A DNA stretch of 64,000 nucleotides. It comes from Physella acuta. Taxonomy: Eukaryota; Mollusca; Gastropoda; Physidae. The notes under the pieces are model-generated. The model searched no databases. It was not told the DNA's origin and saw only the letters and a list, made by a program, of their open reading frames with translations. Made by a program: the position numbers and the translations under genes. Positions 36,475-48,284 of this stretch are shown one piece after another. The stretch spans positions 171,821-235,820 of the forward strand of contig NW_026732266.1 in assembly GCF_028476545.1 (NCBI RefSeq), read 5' to 3'. Position 1 is the stretch's first letter. Every line of letters begins with the position of its first letter.

Positions 36475-39400
36475 GGATAAACGAAATCTAGTCTAACTTG
36501 ATAAGCCCTCATATTCGTGATATTTAGATGTTTATCACATCGCATTTCTTTAATAAGAAATATCGATATAAAAAAAATAATCGTAACAAAGAAATCAGTT
36601 TTATAATTTCTTGTCAAGTATCGAGTTTTATTTTCTTTCGTACTTTGGTCTTCTTACCCATTGCAGGTCACGTATTTCTGTAAAAGTCTCCCCTCGTTAC
36701 AGTACATTAATTTCATCTAGATCTGACCAATCAACACAATGGTTAAACAGGTTTTGGTGGTGGAAAAGGGGGGGGGGGGGGCAATCTTGGTACGGTGCTA
36801 TTTTGTAAAGCTATTCTATGCGATAAAATTTTTGTGTGGGCTATGTATGTTAACAAAGTGGAAAGGAGTGGCCTAGAAGTTAAGCGCTAATCTGCTAACC
36901 CAAAAGTCTCGAGTTCGAATCCTGGTTAAAGACTGTAGAACGTCTGTGTCCACCCACCCATCTCTATCACGTTAGGGATAGTAAAGGCGGCTGGGTATAG
37001 TGCTGACCGCACTATCCCTTCATATGCCGAGGTGACAGCTACAGGTGAACTCTACTTCACGTGCACCAGGGGCAGAGGCGTAGCGACCCTTCCCGGCGCC
37101 CGGGGACAAACTTTTCGATTTGCACCCCCCCTCAAGATTTCGATTTGCACCCCCCCCCCCCAAACTTTCGATTTGCACCCCCCACCCTCAAGATTTTTAT
37201 TTGCACCCCCCCCCCCCCCTTAAACTTTCAATTTGCACCCCCTAAACCTTTCAATTTATTTATCCAACCCATTTTGGCGCCCCCTAAAGTCGGCGCCCGG
37301 GGACATATGTCCCCCCGCTACGCTACTGACCAGGGGCCATTTCCATTCGGAATTGAAACTTACTTTAATATGTTCACGAAAGAATTTGAACAGACCATAC
37401 TTTGAAAGTTGAGAAATAAGGGGAAGTAAATGTAAACGATGTTTCTGCATTAGGTTGACCCCCATTCTTACTTTACTGCTTCAAATTAAAACCTAAATAC
37501 AATGACGTGACTTTAAGTGAATTTAGTTTTCAAATTATGAATACTCCCCTTATCAAATTAAAAAAGTGCTCTGAAAAGTTATTTAAAAAAAAAAAAACAG
37601 CGACCCCCGCCGTTAACAGTAAAAATAAGATACGTAGGTTTAAAGTTTAACCTTTTGAACTTATGATCTTTGACCCACTTTCTGTTGAGGTTAAGTAGGG
37701 CCTCGAAATATGTTCACCGAATCATATTTCACTCACACATTCATTCTCTACACCAGCGGACGCTCGCTAGGAACACACACCACCACCACCACCACCACAC
37801 ATACACTAGAAGGAGTAGGCTACACAAACATTAGCAGTGATGATAGGCTTAAAAAAAAAACCTCACCAGAAAAGAAGGAAGAAACTTCCAAGTTTGTTTT
37901 ACGTGACCTATTGTCTGTCTAAAGTCTGTCACCAGAGGACCTGTTCAAACACCCCCCCCCCCCCTCCCCACCCCCCACAGCTCAGACTACGTCAATAATC
38001 CAGTTAACCTACATGATCCGTGTCCTCTTACAGGCAGATACAGGCCTGTCTCCTGCCATTAGATTGAGCCAATGTCACGGCAGACAAACACATTGTTTAC
38101 GTCTGCTGGTGGCCAGGGGTTTTAAAAAATATGAAGTCAAAGTTGGATAAATAAATAGGAGTAATAGAGAAAAACAAATTTTTTTTTATTGGACTCGGCA
38201 ATTTAGAACAATACTCGCGAATATAGAAAAACAAATACTCGGAAACATGGAATAAACAGCGAAAGTAGTTAGACAAAGTGTATAACAATGCAGTGTGGGA
38301 AAGGATAGGACAAATTCCAGTGCAGCAAGAAATTTGGGGGGGGGGAGGTGGAGATGGTTATGTCATACGTAAGTATTGCCAGCCATCGTACATCATCGAA
38401 TCCACAACTATCAAGAAAAGAGGGAGAAAAAAAATTTACACGACGTAGAGAAATTGAAAAAAAAGACATAAGAACAGAGTTTCTTCCAGGCATCTCTTGG
38501 GGGGGGGGGGGGGGGGTGACGGGGACGAGGCGGAGCTTGTTATTCTAAGATCATTATCGACCTAGTGTTAGTTATCTATTTTGGTGAGCTGACTGGTGTC
38601 TCCAATATTTGAACCCAGATCACCCACAACAACTACGTAACTCAAAAAGTATTATTTAATGTGTTTATGTAGCCTTCTGCTACACTATATACAAACCAAC
38701 ATCCACTAGACCTGTAGTTTTTAAGTATGACCGTATAGCAGAATTTCTAATTAGCTTCAGTTATAATTAATTAGAGCCTCGGTGTAAGGCAGTACTAAGA
38801 CACGACAGGCAAGCGTTTAAGTACACTGAGGGAAAGGGGGAGGCGGGGCAGGTGGAGAAAGGGGGTTAGTCTTGTAACGTTGATAGAAAAAAAATGTCGG
38901 TCTAATCAATGTGCCGACGTTGTAGACTAGAATATAATGAACTCCCAAAAAAATACTCGTTCGAATTAAAATAAGCTAACTGTTATAACCTAAAATTAAA
39001 CATTACTTTTTAAGCAAACGCATTTACAATTTATTTTAAAAATTGACCTTAAACGTTTTAATTAGGTCCAAATACAAATTAGTTGGTTTTGTTTCTCATG
39101 TCAGTATCGCGTTGTCTGGCTGATATCGTTCATTGTCATAACCACACTTTTAAAATTAAAATAAAATAAAAAAAAACTGTTCAAAAGCAAAATTACAGAT
39201 ACGGTTTTATAAACCAGGCACAAATTAAAAAAAACAAAACTTAAACCTGAACTTTGACCTATGAGCACGTGCTATCCTCTTGTAAACAACTCGAATGTAG
39301 GACCAAATAACCGAAATGTTTAAATCAGTCTATTATTAAATTAAAAAGGGTGTTATTGGCTCAGTTTTACTAAGCAGATTGTTGCAGAGGCGTAGCGACC

Positions 39401-42400
39401 CTTCCCGGCGCCCGGGGACAAATTTTTCGATTTGCACCCCCCCCCCTCAAGATTTTGATTTGCACCCCCCCCCCCCCCTTGAGATTTCCATTTGCACCCC
39501 CACTCAAATTTTCGATTTGCACCCCCCTCAACCTTTCAATTTATTTTTCCAACCCATTTTGGTGCCCCCTATGGTCGGCACCCGGGGACATATGTCCCCC
39601 CCCCCCCCCGCCACGCTACTGGATGGTTGGATTACAGGTTCAGGTTGAGAGCTAGCATCTAAAGTTATTTCCAACCTAGATTAAACCTATAACTATAACA
39701 TAAAATTAGACGACTAATCCGACATTTTTAAAAATGAACGAGCCTCGCTATTATAGTTGCTTATTTAAAAAATCGAATGACGCACCATACTAATCTGATC
39801 ATACTAACTTATCAGATTATTACTAAAGCTGTTTTTATAGCTATTCACGATCTGGATTGTCTACTTAGATAGCAGGTAGATCTAAGGTCAAGGACATCTA
39901 GAAGTATGACGTTGGAGAAAAAAAAATTCTTGGTTTAAGTTCTAGTGCACGAAGCGTTAAATTTTTGTTAAGTAGACTATTTTTTTAAGGGTAAGATGGA
40001 TTTTGTATCTAATATTACGTAAACAGAAAATCATTTGAACCTCATACTTACCTAATAGATGAGGCTTAGAGAGGGTAGGGTTTGAGAGTTCTAAAGAAGA
40101 GAGACGGTTAGGAGAAGGGGAGGGGTGGAGATTAATAGACAGCGATAAAGAGAATGAAATTTAGGGTGGGGTATTAAAGTGATGGAGACAAAGAAAGGAA
40201 AATGTGAATTAGAGAAAGAGGAAAAAAGGAAAGTTATATAACAATTTTAAAAAATGAAAGGAAAGGAAGTAAAGTGATGTGAGGAAAGAGAGGGGGGGGG
40301 ATAGAGATAAAAATAAAAAAATTGTGAGGAATTAAATTGTAACATGTTGTTTTGCCAGATTAAAGTTCTCAACCCAAGTTTTTCTTTTGAAACAGTTTTC
40401 AATGACAAATTCAATATCCCAGGTCATAAAAACTAAGCCCAGTAGCGTACCTGAAGCGCCACGCCCAAACGCGCACCGCCATTGGTCAATTTTTATACCT
40501 AGGCCTGGCGTACGCCGAATTTGAACAGCCTCCAAACCATGACCCCGTTCAATACCGACAGTTTTCAACGTCCCTAAATATTTGGTTTGACTCACTTCGA
40601 CTTCACCTCTCGAAAAAATCTGGCCAGATGTGTCGGAATATTCGGTCAAAGTTTGATAGAATACACGTGGAAAGGTGCGGTAAGACTTAGGTTTATCTTT
40701 TTTTTCCCGGAAAAAAACACCCTGTTTTTTACTCAGTAAGCAGGTTAATAAGGCTAAGTAACTAAAAGGCGTCTAGGTAGGAGATCAGGAGTGGGGTGGG
40801 GGTGGGATTAAGGGAGCTAAGCTAATTTTGGCAAATGTGAAACATTAAAAAAAACGTCATCTTTCCCCGTTGGTGCCCAAGACAGATGGGTTAGATAAAG
40901 TTTCAAAGACCTCGACATTCAGAGGAATAACGTGGTCAGCGCTTTTTTCAACGTGCGTCAGGTACCCATCTGAACTGGGTGGACACGCATGTCATGCAGA
41001 CTCGAACTCGAGACTTTCAGGTTAGCAATCAAATAACTACATTTACAGGCCTGGAGAGTGTTTTAGTAGACATGGACCTGTTTATTAAATCTAAGAACGG
41101 GAACATAGTCATTTCAGCCTCTAAGCCGAAAATGTGTGATTTTAACAAGTGACATACCCGCCTTCGGTCTGAGTTAAATTTTTGATTTTGGAAAAAAATA
41201 TTTCATCTTTCAGAGGAATCGAGGCGTTTAGAAGGAATGAAACAAATAATTAATAATTTAAAAAAGACACTACTCCCAATAAAGAATCTAGAATAAGAGC
41301 GAAGAAGGCAATGAGAGATAGCGAGTTTGTTATTGGCAAAAATAATCATTAAATCACCATAAAGTGGTTCGGAGAAGGGGGTAGGTAGGAGAAGGGGGTA
41401 GGTAGGAGAAAGAAGAAAACATCCAAGTTAATCTTGACGAGTTATTTTAGGCGAACCTCTGGTAGTTTAACTTTGGTCCATTTGATTAGATCAATCGCGG
41501 GTAGAGTACTAAGACCCAGTTACAACAGACGGAGGTATTCGGTACCTGTACACCAGAGTGGCTTTCAGGCATCTCTTCGAGGGGTGAGGGAGGGGGTGGG
41601 GATACTGCCTCCCACCATTAGACGAAATGAAAAAAAAAAGAAATTTTACCACCACGAGGGAAAAAAATTGTCTAAAAAAGAAAACATGTCATAAAATGTT
41701 CTTGTTTGACACATTCAATACCTATTTGATTGTAAGCTCTATGTTAAAGCTAAAACCATTTGATAAACATTTGTTAACGCTGAACCCAGTACATTATATA
41801 TGCGCATCTTGGAGTTGTTTTCTTTCCCTATTTCTTTGGCGACCAAAAAAAATGTTTGCCGCATTTCGAGAGGTTTTACATCACTTGCTTTAATCTGCAG
41901 ACGCAAGGTGACGTCACGTCCGGATTCCGCGTCAGCCGTCTCGGCTGCTTGGCGGACTAAACGTCGCTGCCGGATATAAAATTAGAACATTCGTAAATAT
42001 AGAACATTTGGTCCCTACACCGCCATCCATAAACAAAAACTGGGTTACCGCTGAATCACTTTAGATTTTTATTTTTAAATAAATATTCAATGTTTATTTT
42101 TTAGTTTAAAAATAGACTATTTCTGTGCTGATAAAAAAGCAGAAGTTTGAACAACTACGGGAGGGATAAAAGGATCTTTGGTCCATATTTGATTTCAGTT
42201 GGGAGCTAATCATTTAAAAATAAAAAAATTATTAGACGAATGGGCAGATTGATTTTCTATATAAGAAAGGCGAAATAATTTAAGACTACGCGGAGTGATC
42301 TCTATGACACAAAAAAAAACTTTAGTCATGGTACAAATTTAGACACCCGACACAAAAGACCACCCCCCCCCACCCGAACTGGTACAAATACAACAAATCC

Positions 42401-45400
42401 AACACACACAAAGCCCCCCCCCCCCCTTTCCAGTCCTACTACAAATTTAGACACCCCGACGCAAAAGCCGCCCCCCCCCCCCTTCAGTATTGGTACAAAT
42501 GTAAAAACCCCAACACATGCAAAGGCCCCCCCCCCCCCTCCCCATCAGTATTGGTACAAATGTAAACACCCCAACACACACAAAAGCCTCCCCCAGTCCT
42601 ACTACAAATTTAGACACCCCTAAAGCCCCCTCACCTGGGTGCATGTTTTTCTAGCCTACACTTTGCCAGATTTTGGACACGATATTTTTAACACAAATAA
42701 AAAAAAAACGGAAACGGAAACGAAAGAAAAAAATTAAATGGTTATCTTGTGAACTACTTCTTCTTGACCTCCTATATAGAGTTTTTAGAGTGAGAAAAAA
42801 AATAACACACGGTAAGGGGGTGCGGTGCAACAACTAGATACAAAAACTAAAAAGGGCGGGAAGTTTGAAAATTCGATAAGATACTAAGTGGGTAGTCTAA
42901 CGGATTTATCACCCAACGAGAAGACGTACTATGTTTTTAAATGGGGAGAAACCAAACAGGCGGCTAACACTACTACGTGCCATATTTATATGGCAAGTAC
43001 ACCACCCCTTCCCTCGGAGGAACAATAAATAAATGTATACAGAAATATTAGATTAAACCAGTGTCTGTCACCCAGAGGCGTAGCGAGGGGGAGGGGGTAC
43101 ATATGTCTCAGGCGCCGACCCTAGGGGGCGCGTAAATGGGTTGAAAAAAAAAATTAAAAGCTCATTTAGCTGCAGTTTTGCATTATTAATATAAAAAAAT
43201 ATGGGGGGGGGGGGGCAAATTGAAAGTTTGTCCCGACGCCGGGAAGATGGCTACGCCTCTGCTGTCATCCCACGAAATTACAAGTGCCATAACCACCCCC
43301 CTGCAGAAAAATATCTGAAAGAAACCCTGTTTATCACGGTTAGATTCTAAGTTACCTTTTCAATAAAAGAAAAATATTGCGTCCATTTAAAAACGGGGTC
43401 TTTGTGTGTGGGACAAAGCATAACCGTGATTTACCTCCCCTTTATAGGAGTTGGCGTTTGGGGTAAGTTTCATATCCATTGCTATAGATTGTCATTGAAT
43501 TATTGATCAACTACAAAGATCAAATTCCAACAGAATTTGTTTTTGTGTGTGTTATGTGTCACGTCGTCTCAGGTATACCGTGACAAGGTGCGACATTCCA
43601 GGCTAAAGCATTGTGGTAGGGCTTTTGTTAAAGGGGTGAGGAGGGTTCAGGGTGGTGGAGAGTTCAGGGTGGTGGAGGGTTCATGGTGGTGGAGGGTTCA
43701 GGGTGGTGGAGGGTTCAGGGTGGTGGAGGGTTCAGGGTGGTGGAGAGTTCAGTGTGGTGGAGAGTTCAGGGTGGTGGAGGGTTCATGGTGGTGGAGGGTT
43801 CATGGTGGTGGAGGGTTCATGGTGGTGGAGGGTTCATGGTGGTGGAGGGTTGGGGTCGACGGGTACACTGGTTTTTGGCAAGGGGGTCCAGCATGACGGA
43901 GGGTTCGGGGTGGTGGAGTGTTCAGGGTGGTGGAGGGTTCAGGGTGGTGGAGGGTTGGGGTCGACTGGTACACTGGTTTTTGGCAAGGGGGTTCAGGATG
44001 GCGGGGGGTTCAGGATGGCGGAGGGTTCAGCGTGGTGGAGGGTTCGAGTCGAAGGGTACTCCGGTTTTTGGCAAGAGGGCTCAGGGTGGTGGAGGGTCAA
44101 TGTGGTGCAGCTGTGTCTAGGCGGGGGCGGGGGGGGGGGGGCTGTAGGGGAAGAATGATGGCACAAGCTTTCAATGGTAGAGGAAGGGTGTTGCGTGGAG
44201 TTAAGCCCTGTCAAGAGTTTAACAAGAAAACTTCCCACAATCTCGCCCCAATAACAAAACCTCGCTCAATCTCGCCCCAACAACAAAACCTCGCTCAATC
44301 TCGCCCCAACAACAAAACCTCGCACAATCTCGCCCCAACAACAAAACCTCGCCCAATCTCGTTCCAACAACAAAACCTCGCCACATCTCGCCCCAACAAC
44401 CAAACTCAACCCATGAGTTCTGACCTGACCTGAACTGTAGACTTTGATCTAGCAAGTCAGGGCACGAAGTCCAGGCATGAAGTCAGGACATAGAAATCTG
44501 GACAGCCCAGGCAGTGTTCACCTGATTATTTAGATTTCATGACCACATTTTTGGAGGGAAATGTGAGACAGCTGCGGGTTTTGTTGTTTCTTTTTTTTGG
44601 GGGGGGGGGGGGGGGGGGCATACAAATTTCACAAATAAGAACATGTGGTTGAATTTGAAGTACGAAGTTTTAAGACATTTTTATCGCAATAATGTTCGAG
44701 ATTCTCGACAAGATTACCCCAAGCCTGAGCGAGAACTTAGAATAGTATGACGACCACATGGAACGACGTGGTCTGGAGGTAGATGCAGGACTTCTAACCT
44801 GAAAGTCTGAGTGCGGATCCCGGTCTAGAATCCGTAGGATTTCCTCTATGCCCACCCAGTTGCTCATATTAGGGGAGATAAAGACTCATGTGCATCAGTG
44901 TTTCTTCCAAAACATTTTCTTGGAGGGGGGGGGGGGGATAGGGGAGGAGGGGGACTAAAATTACCGGTGGGGCGCTCACTGTTAAAAGTATAAAAATTTC
45001 TCCGTCTCACCCCCCCCCCCCCCCCCCCGAAGAGATGCCTGAAAGAAACTCTGATGTGCATTGAAGCAACCATACTATCCCTTCATGGAAACATGAACTC
45101 TTCTTCACCTGCCACATTGACCGTCGAAAGGTATCTTTATGTTTATGAAGACCACACTGCTGAACAATACCTACACAATTTAAAACACGCACACCACTAA
45201 TACTACTATATCGTGTATATATCGACTGTTTTTAATTTATCAAAACATCTTATTAAGAAATAGATCTAAGTACTAAGCAATATCAACTGACCACAGGAAG
45301 AAGCCTGCGATTATCTATAACTATTTTCGCTGACCAATTTTTTAAACAATTCCCATTGACCACTAATGACGCGGGTCCCCGTGGGAAAGATGTCTCACCC

Positions 45401-46739
45401 GTTTAGGGGTATCATATTTATTTATCGCCCTTTAAAAATCGCCGGTACGTGCCCGGGCAATGGATGAGGCTCACCCGAGAGCCAATCTAGACCAAAGACC
45501 GGTGGTATTACGAGGTCATTGACCCCGTGGTCGTTAAAATGGCGGAAATCGGATCTACCCGAAATATCTGTATTGAGATGGTTTTTATGAATGTGTGGAT
45601 TTTGGTGTTAAGATGTTCGTAAAAATAGTTTTATTATGATGGAGTGTGGAGATTTATCACAATTTTGAGTATGAGTTGCTTTGTGTGTAGTGGTTTTGTA
45701 CGTGTGGTTTTTTTTTATCTGGTTGGTATTTTAGGGTGTTTTATGATTGTATTTGGGAGTTGGTGTTTTTGTGTGACTTTGTTCACAAGTTTTGGTGTGG
45801 GTTTGTGTTTTTGTGTGGCTTTATATACACGTTTTGGGGTAGGTTATTTTAGGAGTCTTTGTGTGTGTTGCGTACTAGTTTTGTTACGTGGCCTTGGGTA
45901 TACATTTGTGTGTGGGTTGGGGTATACGTTTGTGTGTGAGTTGGGGTATACATTTGTGTCTGGGTTGGGGTATACTTTTGTGTGTGGGTCGGTACATGTA
46001 GGATCTAATGTGACCATAGACTCACCTTCCGTACTGTTGATTTATCATCCACATCGGGACTTGAGCTTCCGCTCCGGTCACTTTCGCTTTTGCTTCCATT
46101 GATCAGAGCACCGCCATCTTTTAGCACTGCTCCGTTGACCAAAACGCCATTTTTGAGCACTGCTCTTCTTTCATGAGCACTATCTTTTAGCAATGTTTCA
46201 CTGGCACCATTGTTTAGCACAGCTCCATTGCTTAAGGATCCATCTTTCAGCATCATCCCAGTAGATAACCTATCCGCACTCAACGATTCTTTAATATTCC
46301 CCATTCCACCGTTCTCATTTTTCCTAAACCCTGTTTCCTCCGAATTCCCTTTGCTTAAAATGTCCCTAGAATTCACATCCGCACCGTCTTTATCCGGAAG
46401 TAAAACTTTTTCCGTATTGTCATTACAGTCTTTGAGTACTTGCTTTTCAGAATTTCTGGGCGGAGTTTTCGGCCACGCCTTCTCCATATCATCCAACACG
46501 GCCTCCGTGTCGTTAGCATCTAGATCGTACTCCAGCAGGCACTTCTTGATCGTCTTGTCTATGAACACCTCTAAGTCTGGAATACAGTACATGAACTCCA
46601 TCTCCACCCGGCCGTTTGGTAAGCTGTCTGTGACTGAAACTCCACTTCCGGTGGATATTTTAGCAGGCGCTGCTTTGGGCCTGTCTTTCTGGCACAGCGA
46701 CGCGTTCCTTCCGGAGATAATGGATTTTAATATGTTCAT
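33542..46739 (-). CDS. Unrecognised PxDLS-motif protein, two long exons
   Basis: Exon A (46739-46026, 238 codons) starts MNILKSIISGRN, with an in-frame TGA upstream, and ends in phase 0 at AAG|GTGAGT. Exon B (35164-33542, 540 codons plus stop) begins after TTTTTAG with codons HAKLKSRLQQRYFEG, also phase 0. Joined, they give about 778 residues. No enzyme or zinc-finger domain is recognised. Exon A has IPDLEVFIDKTIKKCLLEYD, a possible helix, then Gly/Asn-rich repeats of the LK(D/N)G type. Exon B is rich in Ser, His, Gln and Asn. It has PQDLSIK (33989-34009), which fits the CtBP co-repressor motif PxDLS, a triple QPHNHQ repeat and a basic C-terminus (AERRRAEAIKKW). A nuclear regulatory role is inference. 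The 10.9 kb intron could hide further small exons, and the exons could belong to separate genes. Confidence 0.7.
33911..33964 (-). repeat. 18 bp coding repeat (QPHNHQ x3)
   Basis: Three near-identical 18 bp units inside exon B encode three QPHNHQ repeats in frame. Their near-identity at the DNA level suggests recent expansion. Confidence 0.95.
36431..36472. repeat. Poly-A run of 42 bases
   Basis: An uninterrupted A tract. No SINE or gene body is recognisable directly upstream, so it is listed only as a homopolymer. Confidence 0.95.
36863..37072 (+). mobile_element. tRNA-derived SINE, well preserved copy
   Basis: The tRNA-like head has an A-box-like TGGCCTAGAAGTTAAGCGC and a B-box GAGTTCGAATCCTGG. 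The shared core follows (ACGTTAGGGATAGTAAAGGC, GGGTATAGTGCTGACC, ATGCCGAGGTGACAG), then the tail GAACTCTACTTCACGTGCACC. A MITE is inserted in the tail directly after it. Confidence 0.9.
37073..37328 (+). mobile_element. hAT-type MITE, G/C-run family, copy 3
   Basis: The ends CAGAGGCGTAGCG and GCTACGCTACTG carry a perfect duplication, ACCAGGGG (37065-37072 and 37329-37336). Inside are about five TTTCGATTTGCACC units with C-runs, then CCAACCCATTTTGGCGCC and GGCGCCCGGGGACATATG. CCCGGGGACA phrases lie near both ends. It is inserted in the tail of a SINE. Confidence 0.94.
38475..38517 (+). mobile_element. Solo end of TTTCTTCC-family MITE
   Basis: CAGAGTTTCTTCCAGGCATC followed by a long G-run matches one end of the family seen complete at 44896. 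The partner end is absent. A similar solo end lies near 41552-41588. Confidence 0.6.
39385..39621 (+). mobile_element. hAT-type MITE, G/C-run family, copy 4
   Basis: The ends are CAGAGGCGTAGCG and GCCACGCTACTG, with flanks GATTGTTG and GATGGTTG (7 of 8 identical). The internal layout is the same as at 37073, including the GCGCCCGGGGACA phrase near the left. Confidence 0.92.
40861..41062 (-). mobile_element. tRNA-derived SINE, diverged copy
   Basis: The minus strand has the CTCGAGTTCGAGTCTGCATG head, the CAGATGGGTACCTGACGC core and AGCGCTGACCACG. It lies in the intron of the two-exon gene. Confidence 0.7.
42355..42630. repeat. Tandem C-run repeat with GTACAAAT phrases
   Basis: About five imperfect units, each with a C-run then TTGGTACAAATGTAAACACC or ACTACAAATTTAGACACC, run in tandem. 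Units are roughly 50-60 bp, varying with C-run length. Confidence 0.8.
43073..43261 (-). mobile_element. hAT-type MITE, G/C-run family, copy 5
   Basis: A reverse-oriented copy with ends CAGAGGCGTAGCG and GCTACGCCTCTG. The flanks are CTGTCACC and CTGTCATC (7 of 8 identical). It has only one GCAAATTGAAAGTTTGTCCC unit, so it is a shorter version. Confidence 0.88.
43640..44100. repeat. 18 bp GGTGGTGGAGGGTTCA minisatellite
   Basis: Many copies of an 18 bp unit (GTTCAGGGTGGTGGAGGG) form the block. A longer module with GGTCGACKGGTACACTGG and TTTTTGGCAAG is inserted about three times. Since 18 is divisible by three, several frames stay open, giving false long ORFs rich in Gly and Trp. Confidence 0.9.
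44233..44412. repeat. 29 bp minisatellite (about 6 copies)
   Basis: Units of CTCGCTCAATCTCGCCCCAA plus CAACAAAAC recur every 29 bp (for example 44261, 44290, 44319). Non-coding. Confidence 0.9.
44745..45133 (+). mobile_element. tRNA-derived SINE split by a MITE
   Basis: The head and first half (GTGCGGATCCCGGTCTAG, CCCACCCAGTTGCTC) occupy 44745-44895. The second half (ACCATACTATCCCTTCATGG, CTTCTTCACCTGCCAC) resumes at 45062. The gap is exactly the MITE at 44896-45053 plus its duplicated target, so the SINE is older. Confidence 0.85.
44896..45053. mobile_element. hAT-type MITE, TTTCTTCC family, copy 2
   Basis: The ends are CAGTGTTTCTTCC and GAAAGAAACTCTG. The flanks are a perfect 8 bp duplication, ATGTGCAT (44888-44895 and 45054-45061), lying within a SINE. 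The interior is a G-run on one side and a C-run on the other. Confidence 0.93.
45894..45995. repeat. 24 bp TTGGGGTATACGTTTGTGTG repeat
   Basis: Four or five units recur every 24 bp beside the donor site of exon A. The repeat keeps a plus-strand frame open, which I do not regard as a gene. Confidence 0.85.
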
Positions 46740-46769
46740 GAATAAAGTGTGATCGTGACTTAGATACAC

Positions 46770-48030
46770 CAGACATCAGCCGTATTTGCATACTAGCTCT
46801 TTTCAACAACCGATTGTTGACTTATACCAGATATACGAATTGATGTTATGACTTCTTTAAGCAATATTCAAAGAACTTCTGGTCCAAGTAGGAGCCATTG
46901 AGAAATCAAAATAACTAACAAGTAACCAGAAAATCTAACAAACTACAAGGTTAACAGTCATCAGCTTTATAACATTGTGCTTGTTTCGTAAAATTTGATC
47001 CAACTTTTAAAGTCCTCAAGATATTTATGATCCCAATGCACGTCTGAAATACATTTAAAAAAAAAGAAATTGTTAATATTAAGATTTTAAACAAAATAAC
47101 GAATTATATTTGTTAGACTCTTAAATAGGGGGAGCAGCTATTCTGAGACAAGAAACAAAAAAATCAAGAAACAGCTGCCTGTAATGTTGGTACTTAGCTG
47201 GACAACCACTCTAAGAGAAAACCCAGGACAAAAATCAGGCTTAAGGTAACAGCGGAACATGCGGACTCGTAAATACTAAACTGTGTTGGAGGAAATTACC
47301 TCCAAAATTACAATTAAGAACGAAAACACAGTTTAAATGATAAGAATATCCAAACATTTAAAAGACTTCTAATAATACTAACAGACTGTCATTTGTTGTT
47401 ATACAATACTAAGTGTTGTGTAACTTGACTAAAACACCAAAGTTATCACATTATTTGTGGCAAGACTATAAACATACAAACAAAATGAAAACACTTATAC
47501 ATTATACAAACTTATGAAAAACAACTCCGCCATGATGTTTATTAGAAAACTAATTTTATTAGTGCACTTAAACTCTACTACAATTTGTATTTATAAATAA
47601 TTAAAACATTATTTATTGAATGTACTCCAAAGAAAAGGCTATATCAGAGATATCAAACTAACAAAGGGAACTTGAGATAAACTATTGAGGTTTGGAGTGG
47701 TTGTACGAGTGCTGTTGTACTATTTACTTGATCAAGAACTCTTCAAATAAGGAGAGCACAATAGGACAATAAATTAAGAGATCTTCAGTGCACGGCTATC
47801 ACTTTCAACCCCATCGTCTGTCGTCATATAAGCTACAAGGTCGGCCATAATTTACAGCCAGTTCGCCGTTTTACAGATAGTATACAGTTTTTAATTAAAC
47901 CTATAGGCTATATGGCTACGCATTTTTATCGTATTTTTTTTTACAATTACTAAAATGAAAATTACAAAATGTGTTGTTTTTTTTCCTCCAAAAGATAGCT
48001 CTTTAAAATTGTTGGGGAAAAAAGTAGTTT
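46770..48030. other. AT-rich stretch upstream of the two-exon gene
   Basis: No coding exon is seen. It may hold the promoter or a non-coding first exon of the minus-strand gene, but no signal stands out. Confidence 0.4.
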
Positions 48031-48042
48031 TGTGTTCTCCAA

Positions 48043-48218
48043 CAGTGGTGTAGCCAGGATCGTCTCAAGGGGGGTTCCAATTTTTACCCGGGGACAAACT
48101 TTCGATGTGCATCCCCCTAAAACTTTTGATTTGCACCCCCCTCAAACTTTTGATTTGCACCCCCCCATACTTTCGATTTGCACCCCCCTCATACTATGCC
48201 ACTATGCCTACGCCACTG
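48043..48218 (+). mobile_element. hAT-type MITE, G/C-run family, copy 6
   Basis: The ends are CAGTGGTGTAGCCAGGATCG and CTACGCCACTG. A perfect duplication, TTCTCCAA, lies at 48035-48042 and 48219-48226. Its left end matches the 9973 copy (CCAGGATCGTCTCAAGG), so these two form a subfamily. There are four TTTTGATTTGCACC-type units inside. Confidence 0.93.
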
Positions 48219-48284
48219 TTCTCCAATGTGGGCGAATAAGAGATTTTAACATCAATGCAGGAACACAAATATATCTCCAAACGT

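Noticed and set aside
36863-36935. Possible tRNA gene
   Set aside because: The A- and B-box-like sequences belong to SINE heads followed by the shared SINE core. No proper cloverleaf acceptor stem is evident.
43537-44455. Several long Gly/Trp-rich ORFs
   Set aside because: All come from the 18 bp and 29 bp tandem repeats read in different frames.
45644-46102. 152-codon plus-strand Cys/Val/Phe-rich ORF
   Set aside because: It is driven by GT-rich DNA and the 24 bp TTGGGGTATAC repeat, and overlaps the exon A splice donor on the other strand.
46210-46752. 180-codon plus-strand ORF
   Set aside because: It is the antisense shadow of exon A, which has a good donor and an upstream in-frame stop on the minus strand.
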